This document shows, in pieces, positions 1-7,101 of a stretch of 22,406 nucleotides of DNA (position 1 is its first letter; each line of letters begins with the position of its first letter). Source of the DNA: Muribaculaceae bacterium (GTDB taxonomy: Bacteria; Bacteroidota; Bacteroidia; Bacteroidales; Muribaculaceae); contig JAFLTK010000230.1 of the NCBI GenBank assembly GCA_022511505.1, positions 1 to 22,406 on the forward strand, written 5' to 3'. The notes beneath the pieces were generated by a model, which worked only from the letters and a program-made list of their open reading frames with translations, had not been told where the DNA came from and ran no database searches. The position numbers and the translations under genes were made by a program.

Positions 1-16
1 CAAGGCGTATCAAAGT

Positions 17-52
17 GGCAGCAGAGACGCGAAGAATCGCGTCCCTGCTGCC
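17..52. repeat. Strong 16-bp inverted repeat (hairpin) in intergenic DNA
   Basis: The arms 17-32 (GGCAGCAGAGACGCGA) and 37-52 are inverted copies with one mismatch and a 4-base loop. In a minus-strand transcript the mismatch becomes a G-U pair, so the full 16-bp stem can form. The 11-mer AATCGCGTCCC inside it (35-45) is repeated at 60-70. There is no U-tract, so this is not a classical terminator; it looks more like a dispersed intergenic palindrome lying beyond the end of the dehydrogenase gene. Confidence 0.6.
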
Positions 53-105
53 GACGACAAATCGCGTCCCCGGATAACCGGCCGGAGCGGCACCTCTTTC
101 AATAA

Positions 106-139
106 CCCCGCGCATGCGAGCGCAGCGAGCTGTGCGGGG
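106..139 (-). terminator. Candidate terminator hairpin after the alcohol dehydrogenase gene
   Basis: CCCCGCGCA (106-114) pairs with TGTGCGGGG (131-139) around a 16-base loop that contains GCGAGC twice. On the minus strand the stem is followed by GGTTATT, which is only weakly U-rich. It lies 17 bases past the dehydrogenase stop codon, where a terminator is expected. It could instead be another REP-like repeat. Confidence 0.4.
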
Positions 140-156
140 CAGGCTACTCACGGGGA

Positions 157-1326
157 TTAGAGGGCGAGGGTGTAGATGGCGGTGGTGGCGGCGGGGTCGA
201 GGAGGCGGTAACCGCCAAATTGGTGGCCCTTGACGGCGTGGAGGCGCTCGACGAGCAAGGGCACGTCCGGGTTGTTGATGCCGAGCTCTCGCATGGTGGT
301 GGGAAGGCCGATGGATGCGAAGAATTCACACAAGGCGGCGGCGCAGGCGAGTGCGGCGGCACGGTCGTCGGGAATGTTGACGTTGAAGACGTTGCGGGCC
401 AGTTCGGCAGGCTTCTCGGGGGCGACGTCGGCCATGTAGGTTACCCAGGCGGGGATGATGACGGCGAGGCCGGCGCCATGGGTTACGTTGTAGAGGGCAG
501 AAAGTTCATGCTCCATGGCGTGGGAGGTCCAGTCCTCGACGCGACCGGTGCCGCAGACGCCGTTGTGGGCGAGGGTACCGGCCCACATGATGTTTGCACG
601 GGCCTGATAGTCAGTGGGGTTGGCCATAACTTTGGGGGCTTCCTCGATAATTGCCTTGAGCAGACCTTCGCTGAGGCGGTCGGTCAGTTGGACGTCGCGT
701 GTGGGCGACATGTAGCGCTCGAAGATGTGGGCCATCATGTCGGCGATGCCGGCGGCGGTCTGTTCGGGGGGTAGGGTGAATGTCAGTTCAGGGTTCATGA
801 GGGCGAACTTGGGACGGAGTACTGAGTCGGTGCGTGTGCCGAGTTTGAGCATGCCGTCGCGGCGGGTGATGACGCTGTTGCCCGAGCCCTCGCTACCGGC
901 AGCGGGGATTGTCAGCACGACGCCGACGGGGAGCGCTTTCTGAGGCACGGCGGCGCCGCTGTAGAAGTCCCAGAAGTCGCCGTCATAGATGGCGCCGAGT
1001 GCAATCGCCTTGGCGGTGTCGATGACACTACCACCGCCGACGGCAAGGATGCCGGAGACGCTCTCGCGGCGCGCTTCCTCGATGCCGACATAGACAAGGT
1101 CGTCGGTGGGATTGGGCTGCACGCCCTTGAGGATGACATACTCGACGCCGGCGCCCTTGAGGCTCTCCTCGACGCGGCCGAGCAGACCCGAGCGAACTAC
1201 CGAGCCGCCGCCAATGACAATCATGACTTTGCGTCCGAGCAACTCGGCGCTGAGTGTGCCGGCTTTATCCTCGGCTCCTCGGCCAAAGATATAGCGCGTT
1301 GGGGTGTAAAAGGTGAAATTATCCAT
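157..1326 (-). CDS. Iron-containing (group III) NAD(P)-dependent alcohol dehydrogenase
   Basis: This 389-residue protein has the usual length of the iron-containing alcohol dehydrogenase family (BdhA/YqhD type), cytoplasmic enzymes that reduce aldehydes or ketones or oxidise alcohols with NAD(P)H. The N-terminal Rossmann-like half begins FTFYTPTRYIFGRG and contains the cofactor motif GGGSVIDTAKAIA. The C-terminal helical half holds the metal-site pattern: GIADMMAHIFE supplies Asp and His, and SHAMEHELSALYNVTHGAGLA supplies two more His. The closest match from memory is the NADH-dependent butanol dehydrogenase group; the substrate cannot be read from sequence. ATG is at 1324-1326, preceded by AGAAAAG. 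The gene starts 42 bases after the permease stop on the same strand with no terminator or convincing promoter between, so co-transcription with the upstream ABC genes is likely. No functional link between them is obvious. Confidence 0.93.
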   Translation of the reverse strand: MDNFTFYTPTRYIFGRGAEDKAGTLSAELLGRKVMIVIGGGSVVRSGLLGRVEESLKGAGVEYVILKGVQPNPTDDLVYVGIEEARRESVSGILAVGGGSVIDTAKAIALGAIYDGDFWDFYSGAAVPQKALPVGVVLTIPAAGSEGSGNSVITRRDGMLKLGTRTDSVLRPKFALMNPELTFTLPPEQTAAGIADMMAHIFERYMSPTRDVQLTDRLSEGLLKAIIEEAPKVMANPTDYQARANIMWAGTLAHNGVCGTGRVEDWTSHAMEHELSALYNVTHGAGLAVIIPAWVTYMADVAPEKPAELARNVFNVNIPDDRAAALACAAALCEFFASIGLPTTMRELGINNPDVPLLVERLHAVKGHQFGGYRLLDPAATTAIYTLAL

Positions 1327-1368
1327 AATCTTTTCTATTTTGGTTGTAAATTTGGCTATATCAACAGA

Positions 1369-2583
1369 TTATATTCTGAAAACGCTCTTGACGCGGCGGT
1401 TGATGGCCACGATGCTGCCGACGGTTATGAGGGCGATGATTGCCACGCCAACGGCCACCGTGGGCCACAGCGGCGCGCCGTTTACGCCAATCGAGTCAAG
1501 CGGCTCTTTCCACATCGAGGCGCCGACGGCTGTCACTGCCGATGCCACGACGAGCACCGCGAGATTGACGGCGGCAACGAGCATGTTGTAGTGAACGGCA
1601 ATTTCGCCGGGCCGGTACCCCAACTGCATGAGCTCGTGTATCTTACGGCGATTTTTCTGCAACAACAGGTAGATGCTCAGCAGCAAGATGAAGAACGCCA
1701 GCAACGAGATGACGGCGCCAACGACGATGACCACCGACGTCACGAGTCCCAGAAAAAAAGCCGCCCGGGAATTGTCCATGCGGTCGCCGGCGATGTCATA
1801 TCCGTGGGCCTTCATGAAGTCGGTCGCGGCCGGGTCGCCCGGTTTAGACAGTTCGATAATCAATCGCGAGGGGTAATTGTCGCGTCCGGGCTCGGCAAAG
1901 CGGTCGTTGGCCCACGTCATGAACTCCTCGGGCACGGCGATGGTGTTCAGGCGCGACGAGAACCCTACCACTCGGGCCTCGACATACTGCTGGTGCCCGT
2001 TGCCGCTCAGCGACAGGCGCAGGGGCACCTTGCCAATCATCTGCTCGCTGATTTGGGGCAGTCCGCGCGAGGCGGCAAAGCCAAAATTGTAGAGCGTCAG
2101 ATAGTCGCGCGACAGGATAATGGGCACCGGCTCGCTCCGGCCGGGGGTGTAGCTCCATCGCGCCGGTAATTCGTCGAAAAACGATGACGGTATCGATTCG
2201 AGGAACAGCGCCGTGCCGATGTTGCTGTTACCCATCTCAAGCGAGGCATAGACGTTGAACTCGGCCGCCGTGAAACTGCCGACGCGCTCGGCCCATGGCT
2301 GCCGCTCTATCTCGGCGACCGCCTCGGGCGTGAAAGCCATCGGGTTGTCGCCCGTCAGATTGCCGAGGCCGGTTACATGGCGCGAGATTATCATATAGTC
2401 GCGCGAAATGAAAGAGTCGCTGCCCTCCCACGCCGTAGTCACGTCGCGATAAAACTGCATCGCCACGAGCACAATCGTCAGGCCGACGAGGTTGGCAAGC
2501 GCAAAGCCTATCAACTGCCCGGCGCTAATGTTGCGGCGCAACAGTCGGCGCACCAGCGCGTTGCGTGATTTCTCCTTGCTCAT
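1369..2583 (-). CDS. FtsX/MacB-like ABC transporter permease (four-helix)
   Basis: This 404-residue integral inner-membrane protein has the FtsX/MacB layout. A first helix lies at about 21-43 and is followed by a large periplasmic domain of roughly 225 residues (about 44-270). Three more helices lie near 276-308, 333-355 and 374-394. Between helices 2 and 3 is the short cytoplasmic loop KNRRKIHELMQLGYRPGEIA, the kind of coupling segment that contacts the ATPase in this family. Such permeases usually work as dimers in mechanotransmission or lipoprotein extrusion rather than as substrate channels. The ATG overlaps the stop of the upstream ATPase gene by 4 bases (ATGA, 2580-2583), so the two are almost certainly partners. 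Only one permease gene is present, which fits a homodimer. Family placement rests on topology and operon context; the periplasmic domain has no motif that I recognise. Confidence 0.8.
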   Translation of the reverse strand: MSKEKSRNALVRRLLRRNISAGQLIGFALANLVGLTIVLVAMQFYRDVTTAWEGSDSFISRDYMIISRHVTGLGNLTGDNPMAFTPEAVAEIERQPWAERVGSFTAAEFNVYASLEMGNSNIGTALFLESIPSSFFDELPARWSYTPGRSEPVPIILSRDYLTLYNFGFAASRGLPQISEQMIGKVPLRLSLSGNGHQQYVEARVVGFSSRLNTIAVPEEFMTWANDRFAEPGRDNYPSRLIIELSKPGDPAATDFMKAHGYDIAGDRMDNSRAAFFLGLVTSVVIVVGAVISLLAFFILLLSIYLLLQKNRRKIHELMQLGYRPGEIAVHYNMLVAAVNLAVLVVASAVTAVGASMWKEPLDSIGVNGAPLWPTVAVGVAIIALITVGSIVAINRRVKSVFRI

Positions 2584-3239
2584 AGCATCAAGATGTTGAG
2601 GTTAGGGAGTGATATTTTGTTGCCGACCGAGGTAGCGATGACGGCGGCGCCGCGAGCCGAGGCCTCGGCGTCGATGAGCGCGGCGACGGCGGCGTTGTTG
2701 CGCGCATCGAGGTGACTGACCGGCTCGTCGACAAGCAGGAAGTCAAAAGGCTGGCACAGCGAGCGAATGATGGCGACGCGCTGCTGCTGCCCCACCGAGA
2801 GGCGCCCGGCGGGCGTGTTGCGCTTGTCGTCAATCTCGAGTCGGGCGAGCATTTGCTCAATCTCGGCGGTGCTTTTACAGTCGGTCAGCCGGTTTTTGAT
2901 GGCGATATTTTCCATGACCGTCAACTCGGGAAAAAGCATCATCTCCTGAGGCAGATAGGCAAGCGCCTCGCGCCGCAGGGCCGACCAGCGGTTGATGTCG
3001 AGCGTGCGCGTGTCGATGCCGTCAAAAAGGATGCGGCCGCTGTAGTCGACTCGCGACCCATAAATGTAGGCACAGAGCGACGACTTGCCGGTGCCGCTCT
3101 CGGCCTCAATCATGTAATAGTCAGGCCGCGAAAATATTACATCGCGCAACCACACTTGCGACCGGCTGACCGGCGGCTCGCCCTCGCTACCGGCAAACAC
3201 CGCCGGGAGGGTCTGCTCAAGGGTGATGGTCTGTATCAT
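2580..3239 (-). CDS. ABC transporter ATP-binding protein with divergent catalytic motifs
   Basis: This 219-residue nucleotide-binding subunit presumably powers the adjacent permease from the cytoplasmic face. The Walker A is EAESGTGKSS (45-54), with Ala where the first Gly normally is. The Q-loop Gln is at 98 (YLPQEMMLFPELTV), the signature is LSVGQQQR (147 onward) with Val in place of the central Gly, and Walker B is FLLVDEP (167-173) followed by the D-loop SHLD. The switch (H-loop) position reads VIATSVGN, so Ser204 stands where His is expected. These deviations suggest slow or altered ATP turnover, as in regulatory or signal-transmitting ABC proteins. The first ~40 residues diverge from the usual A-loop region. 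Its ATG overlaps the lipoprotein stop by 4 bases, and its stop overlaps the permease ATG by 4 bases. The family call is firm; the substrate is unknown. Confidence 0.88.
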   Translation of the reverse strand: MIQTITLEQTLPAVFAGSEGEPPVSRSQVWLRDVIFSRPDYYMIEAESGTGKSSLCAYIYGSRVDYSGRILFDGIDTRTLDINRWSALRREALAYLPQEMMLFPELTVMENIAIKNRLTDCKSTAEIEQMLARLEIDDKRNTPAGRLSVGQQQRVAIIRSLCQPFDFLLVDEPVSHLDARNNAAVAALIDAEASARGAAVIATSVGNKISLPNLNILML

Positions 3240-4627
3240 TGCAGGGCGGTCAGGATGGTCGGGAAGAACTTGCCGTTGACACCGGTCAGGGTGACGGTCA
3301 GGGTCGATTTGTCGAAAGTCATGTCGCCGACGGCGTCGACACCAAAGGTCATCTGCCCGCGGGTCATCGGAGCGAGCGACGGGATGTTGACTTTGATGAC
3401 ACCGTCGAGTTTCTCGAAGCGAGCGGTATAGTTCTCTGTGTCGCCGATCTCGGGAGCTCCGGCGGTTATCGCGTTGACTTTCAAAATATTGCCATCTTCG
3501 GCGATGCTCATCTTGAAGATGCCGGCGTCATAGACGGTGGCGTTGCCGGCGCGGCGGCCGGGAATCATGTTCCCTAACAGGGAGTTGAAATAGCCCGAGA
3601 CATAGTCCATCTTGCCCTCCTTAATCATCGCCTCGAGGGAGATGTTCATGCCGGGGACGCGGTCGGTGTAAAGGGAGACGTTCGGGTCAATGACGACGTT
3701 GAGCGTTATGGTTCCGTCGACGGCTTTTAGCACCGGAGCGGCCGAATGAAGGGCGGCGGCCTGAGCGAACGTCATTCCGCCGGTCACTTTCTCGATGATG
3801 TTATCCCAGTCAAAGTCGCCGCTTATGCCGGCGGAAGCCACGAGCGTGGCGTTGGCTGGAGCAACCACGGGGAGCCTGCTGCCTATAGCCTTGGCGGGAT
3901 AGAACGCGCGCAGCGAGTCGACGGCGGCTGAGGTGCCAACCGGCTCGCTGACAATCCTTAATGTGTTGTCTCTGGTGCTGATTTTGATGTTGTAGAAAGC
4001 ATCGCTGACGCCACAAATCTCGCGAGTAGTGTAAAGAATGTTATAGAGGGCGTCATCGTCGAGCGCCTTGACGGCATAGTCGAGTTTGGAAATCGAACGC
4101 TTGCCGGCGCGCTCGAGTTGCGTCTTGACCATCTCGACGGCCGCGTTGCCGGCATGCTGTTGGGTAATCCACAGTTGACTGCCGCGGGTCATCACCGCCG
4201 TCTCATAGAAATCATAGACCTCAAAGCCGCCGATGCTCTCGGTCTGGACGGCATGCTCCTTGAGGATGGCCTCAAGCGTCGCCTCGTCGTCAATCTCGGC
4301 CGTTACGATGTAGTTTGACTTGTCGGCGTCAAAGACAAAGACCTCGTCCTCGTCGATAGACTTAAGCAGTTGGTTCAACATGGGGATATATCGGTCCCAA
4401 CGGTCGCCAAACGCGGCAGTGAACGAAGGCGGTAGCGACCGGATTGTGTCACCGGCGAGCGTGACGTCAAATGCCTCGAGGAGGTCGTCGACGTCGACGC
4501 GTGCCACCATCGACGCGTCGGCCGGAATAGTGTCAAGCACGTCCGAATTTTTGGAACAAGAGGCCACGGCGAGAGCCAATATTGCGGCAACGAGTGCCGG
4601 AAGGATTCTAAGATGTTTCATACTCAT
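3236..4627 (-). CDS. DUF4836-like lipoprotein
   Basis: The product is a predicted secreted lipoprotein of 463 residues (461 if the second ATG at 4619-4621 is used). A basic hydrophobic signal, MKHLRILPALVAAILALA, leads to a VASC lipobox, and the mature part begins CSKNSDVLDTIPADASMVARVD. The IPADA-then-V-V/A-R-V-D start and the overall length resemble the Bacteroidales DUF4836 family, which has no assigned function. A longer frame extends to a TTG at 4663, but that lies inside the promoter's -7 element, so an ATG at 4627 or 4621 must be the start. This is the first gene of the lipoprotein/ATPase/permease unit and its stop overlaps the ATPase start by 4 bases (ATGA at 3236-3239). An accessory envelope subunit of the ABC system is the natural inference. 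DUF4836 membership is from memory of family features, not a search. Confidence 0.75.
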   Translation of the reverse strand: MSMKHLRILPALVAAILALAVASCSKNSDVLDTIPADASMVARVDVDDLLEAFDVTLAGDTIRSLPPSFTAAFGDRWDRYIPMLNQLLKSIDEDEVFVFDADKSNYIVTAEIDDEATLEAILKEHAVQTESIGGFEVYDFYETAVMTRGSQLWITQQHAGNAAVEMVKTQLERAGKRSISKLDYAVKALDDDALYNILYTTREICGVSDAFYNIKISTRDNTLRIVSEPVGTSAAVDSLRAFYPAKAIGSRLPVVAPANATLVASAGISGDFDWDNIIEKVTGGMTFAQAAALHSAAPVLKAVDGTITLNVVIDPNVSLYTDRVPGMNISLEAMIKEGKMDYVSGYFNSLLGNMIPGRRAGNATVYDAGIFKMSIAEDGNILKVNAITAGAPEIGDTENYTARFEKLDGVIKVNIPSLAPMTRGQMTFGVDAVGDMTFDKSTLTVTLTGVNGKFFPTILTALQ

Positions 4628-4660
4628 TATTTTATCGCGCGAGGTTAATCCACGCAAAGA

Positions 4661-4691
4661 CAAAATTACTCTAAAATTTATAATCGTGCAA
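4661..4691 (-). promoter_or_regulatory. Bacteroidetes-type promoter for the lipoprotein/ABC operon
   Basis: On the minus strand, TTG (4691-4689) is followed after exactly 20 bases by TAATTTTG (4668-4661), which matches the TAnnTTTG -7 element used by Bacteroidetes primary sigma factors. Transcription would begin near 4655, giving a leader of about 28 bases before the ATG at 4627. This excludes the upstream TTG codon as a start. Confidence 0.65.
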
Positions 4692-4813
4692 TAGACAATG
4701 TAGAAATAAGAGAAAACCGAGAGACCGGAATAAACAGAGTTATCGCAGGCAAACCTTTTCAGTCCTTCCTATCTATTATCTATAATATCTAATATATAGT
4801 CAGTTTTTTTGAT

Positions 4814-4821
4814 TAACTTTG
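4814..4821 (+). promoter_or_regulatory. Candidate -7 element (TAACTTTG) for the M13 peptidase gene
   Basis: TAACTTTG matches TAnnTTTG and lies 26 bases before the ATG at 4848. No TTG sits at the ideal 20-base distance upstream. The DNA immediately upstream is instead very A+T-rich, with two abutting TATCTAT heptamers (4770-4783) and an AATATCTAATATATAG stretch. The match is to the -7 element only. Confidence 0.4.
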
Positions 4822-4847
4822 CGCCACGATTTCAATTAAGAAGAAAA

Positions 4848-6884
4848 ATGAAAAATAAACTAATCCTTGTCTCGCTGCTTGCCGTTGCCGGCATGACAGC
4901 ACAGGCCGAGCATCTTAAGAGCCTTAACCCGGCTTACTTTGATGCGTCGACTCCCGCGGGTACCGATTTTTATACCCACGTCAACCGCGGCTGGATGGAA
5001 GCCCATCCGCTGACGGCCGAGCACGCCCGTTATGGCCAGTTTAACATTCTCAACGACTCGTCGGAGGCTCGCGTCCAGCGCCTTGTGCTGAATCTGGCCG
5101 AGACCAACCCCGAGCCCGGAAGCGTGGCGTTCAAGGTGTCGACAATCTATAATCAGGCGATGGACTCGACGCGCCGCAACCGCGAGGGCGCCAATCCTAT
5201 CAAAGCCGACCTGCGCAAGATTGAAACCACACCCCACGAGGGGATGGAAGACCTCTTTTACTGGATGCACGCCTCATACGCGAGCCCGTTCTTCGGCGCC
5301 GGCCCCATGGAAGACATGGCCAACAGCAACGAGTATGCAATGTATGTCAGCAGCGGCGGCATGAGCCTTGGCGACCGCGACTATTACCTTGCCAACGACG
5401 AGACCAATCGCAAGGTTCGCGAAGCGTTCAAGAAATTGGTTGTCAAACAGATGCAAAACGCCGGCTATAGCAAAAAGGACGCCAACCGCATCATGAAAAA
5501 CGTGATGAAGGTCGAGACCGCCCTCGCCGACTCGGCATGGACCCGCGAGCAGAGCCGTAACATCCCGGCGATGTATAACCCCCGCAGCCTCGAGCAACTC
5601 AAGGCAATGTTCCCCAACATCAACTGGGACCGCTTCTTTGTAGAGACAATGCAGATTGAGGCCCCCGAGAATGTCATCGTTACCGAAATCAGTTCGGTCA
5701 ACCAGGCCAACAACCTGCTGGCAACGCTGACCGACCGCGAAATCAAGGACTACTACCTCTGGAAATATGTCGCACAGGCGTCGAGTTACCTCAGCGACGA
5801 CTTTGCCAACGCGGCGTTTGAGTTCAACAAGGTGATGAGCGGCGTTCAGCAGCAGCGTCCGCGCTGGAAACGCGCGCTCGGCGCCACCGAGGGTGCCATG
5901 GGCGAGGCTATCGGCCAACTCTATGTCGAGAACTACTTCCCCCAGTCGTCAAAAGACTACATGGTGGGACTCGTCGAGAACCTGCGCACAGCCCTTGGCA
6001 AGCACATCATCAACCTCGACTGGATGACCGACGACACTAAACTCAACGCTATCAAGAAGTTGAACGCTTTCACCGTCAAAATCGGCTATCCCGACAAGTG
6101 GAAAGACTACACGACGATGGAAATCGACCCAGCCCTGAGTTACTATGAGAACATGCACAACGTCTCGATGTGGCACCAGAAAGAGATGCTCTCAAAGTGG
6201 GGCAAACCGGTCGATAAAACCGAGTGGGGCATGACACCCCAGACTGTCAACGCCTACTATAACCCGATGGCCAACGAAATCGTCTTCCCGGCCGCCATCC
6301 TCCAAGCTCCATTCTTTGATCCCGAGGCAAGCGATGCCGAGAACTACGGCGGTATCGGCGTTGTCATCGGCCACGAAATGACCCATGGTTTCGACGACCA
6401 GGGCAGCAACTTTGATGCCGAGGGCAACATGGTCGAGTGGTGGACCCCCGAGGACAAAGAGGCTTTTGAGAAAAAGACATCGGCACTCGTTGACCAATTT
6501 AACGCCGTCGAGGTTCTTCCCGGCCTCTATGCCAACGGCTTCTATACCCTTGGCGAGAATATCGCCGATCAGGGCGGCCTTCGCGTGGCCATGACCGCAT
6601 TCCTCGACGCTCAAAAGAAGAAGGGCGTTGACGTCAACAGCCCCGAGGCACTCATCGACGGCCTCACCCCGCTCCAGGCATTCTACATGAACTATGCCAA
6701 CCTTTGGGCCAACAACATCCGCGACGAAGAAATCCGCTCGCTGACCACCGGCGACGTTCACTCGCTGGGCCGCAACCGCGTGAACGTGACCCTGCGCAAC
6801 CTCGCGCCGTTCTTCAACGCGTTCTCAATCACCGACGGCGATGCCATGTTCCGTCCCGAGGCCGAGCGCGTCATTATCTGGTAA
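4848..6884 (+). CDS. M13 family (neprilysin/PepO-like) zinc endopeptidase
   Basis: This 678-residue secreted metallopeptidase cleaves oligopeptides and is close to the usual length for bacterial PepO-type M13 enzymes. A signal peptide, MKNKLILVSLLAVAGMTAQA, precedes mature EHLKSLNPAYFD; there is no lipobox Cys, so a soluble periplasmic enzyme is expected. The M13 N-terminal domain spans roughly residues 30-430. The catalytic domain follows, with the substrate-edge motif NAYYNPMANEIVFPAAILQ, the zinc site HEMTH (509-513) and ENIAD (570-574, the third zinc ligand Glu and the stabilising Asp). It ends with the conserved FRPEAERVIIW. All catalytic residues are present. The frame extends 13 codons upstream to a TTG, but the ATG at 4848 sits directly before the signal peptide and after the putative promoter, so it is the better start. 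The gene is monocistronic, divergent from the ABC operon and followed by a terminator. Confidence 0.95.
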   Translation: MKNKLILVSLLAVAGMTAQAEHLKSLNPAYFDASTPAGTDFYTHVNRGWMEAHPLTAEHARYGQFNILNDSSEARVQRLVLNLAETNPEPGSVAFKVSTIYNQAMDSTRRNREGANPIKADLRKIETTPHEGMEDLFYWMHASYASPFFGAGPMEDMANSNEYAMYVSSGGMSLGDRDYYLANDETNRKVREAFKKLVVKQMQNAGYSKKDANRIMKNVMKVETALADSAWTREQSRNIPAMYNPRSLEQLKAMFPNINWDRFFVETMQIEAPENVIVTEISSVNQANNLLATLTDREIKDYYLWKYVAQASSYLSDDFANAAFEFNKVMSGVQQQRPRWKRALGATEGAMGEAIGQLYVENYFPQSSKDYMVGLVENLRTALGKHIINLDWMTDDTKLNAIKKLNAFTVKIGYPDKWKDYTTMEIDPALSYYENMHNVSMWHQKEMLSKWGKPVDKTEWGMTPQTVNAYYNPMANEIVFPAAILQAPFFDPEASDAENYGGIGVVIGHEMTHGFDDQGSNFDAEGNMVEWWTPEDKEAFEKKTSALVDQFNAVEVLPGLYANGFYTLGENIADQGGLRVAMTAFLDAQKKKGVDVNSPEALIDGLTPLQAFYMNYANLWANNIRDEEIRSLTTGDVHSLGRNRVNVTLRNLAPFFNAFSITDGDAMFRPEAERVIIW

Positions 6885-6904
6885 CAAAATCTCTTGATTC
6901 TTTC

Positions 6905-6950
6905 AAATCGAGGGTGGCTGCCGGCATTGGCAGCCACCTTCGATTTGTTT
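6905..6950 (+). terminator. Rho-independent terminator after the M13 peptidase gene
   Basis: An 18-base arm (6905-6922) pairs with 6929-6946 across a 6-base loop. The one non-Watson-Crick position is G-U in the plus-strand RNA, and GTTT follows the stem. It lies 20 bases past the stop codon. A second, smaller hairpin, GCGCCA/TGGCGC (6955-6960 with 6967-6972), follows immediately. Confidence 0.8.
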
Positions 6951-7031
6951 AGAAGCGCCAACGTCGTGGCGCGGAGCATCGCCGCTAAGACTGATTGGGT
7001 TTATTAGCCCATTTGCCGCGGGTTAGTTGTA

Positions 7032-7062
7032 TTGCTAATGTCGATTCATTGTCGTATATTTG
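7032..7062 (+). promoter_or_regulatory. Bacteroidetes-type promoter for the orphan lipoprotein gene
   Basis: TTG at 7032-7034 is separated by exactly 20 bases from TATATTTG at 7055-7062, a full TAnnTTTG match. Transcription would start near 7068, about 34 bases before the ATG at 7102. Confidence 0.65.
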
Positions 7063-7101
7063 CAAAAAATAGAATAAACTAAACACACAACCCAAAGAAC
7101 T

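Noticed and set aside
2712..3431. A 239-codon plus-strand open frame over the ABC ATPase gene
   Set aside because: The minus strand encodes clear Walker, Q-loop and signature motifs; the plus frame has none and crosses a gene boundary.
4627..4663. TTG start at 4663 for the lipoprotein, adding 12 residues
   Set aside because: The codon lies inside the -7 promoter element, and the extension would displace the lipoprotein signal from the N-terminus.
5274..5918. A 214-codon open frame antisense to the M13 peptidase gene
   Set aside because: It lies wholly opposite a gene with all M13 catalytic motifs; its composition (His, Val and Gly rich) is that of a mirror frame in high-G+C DNA.
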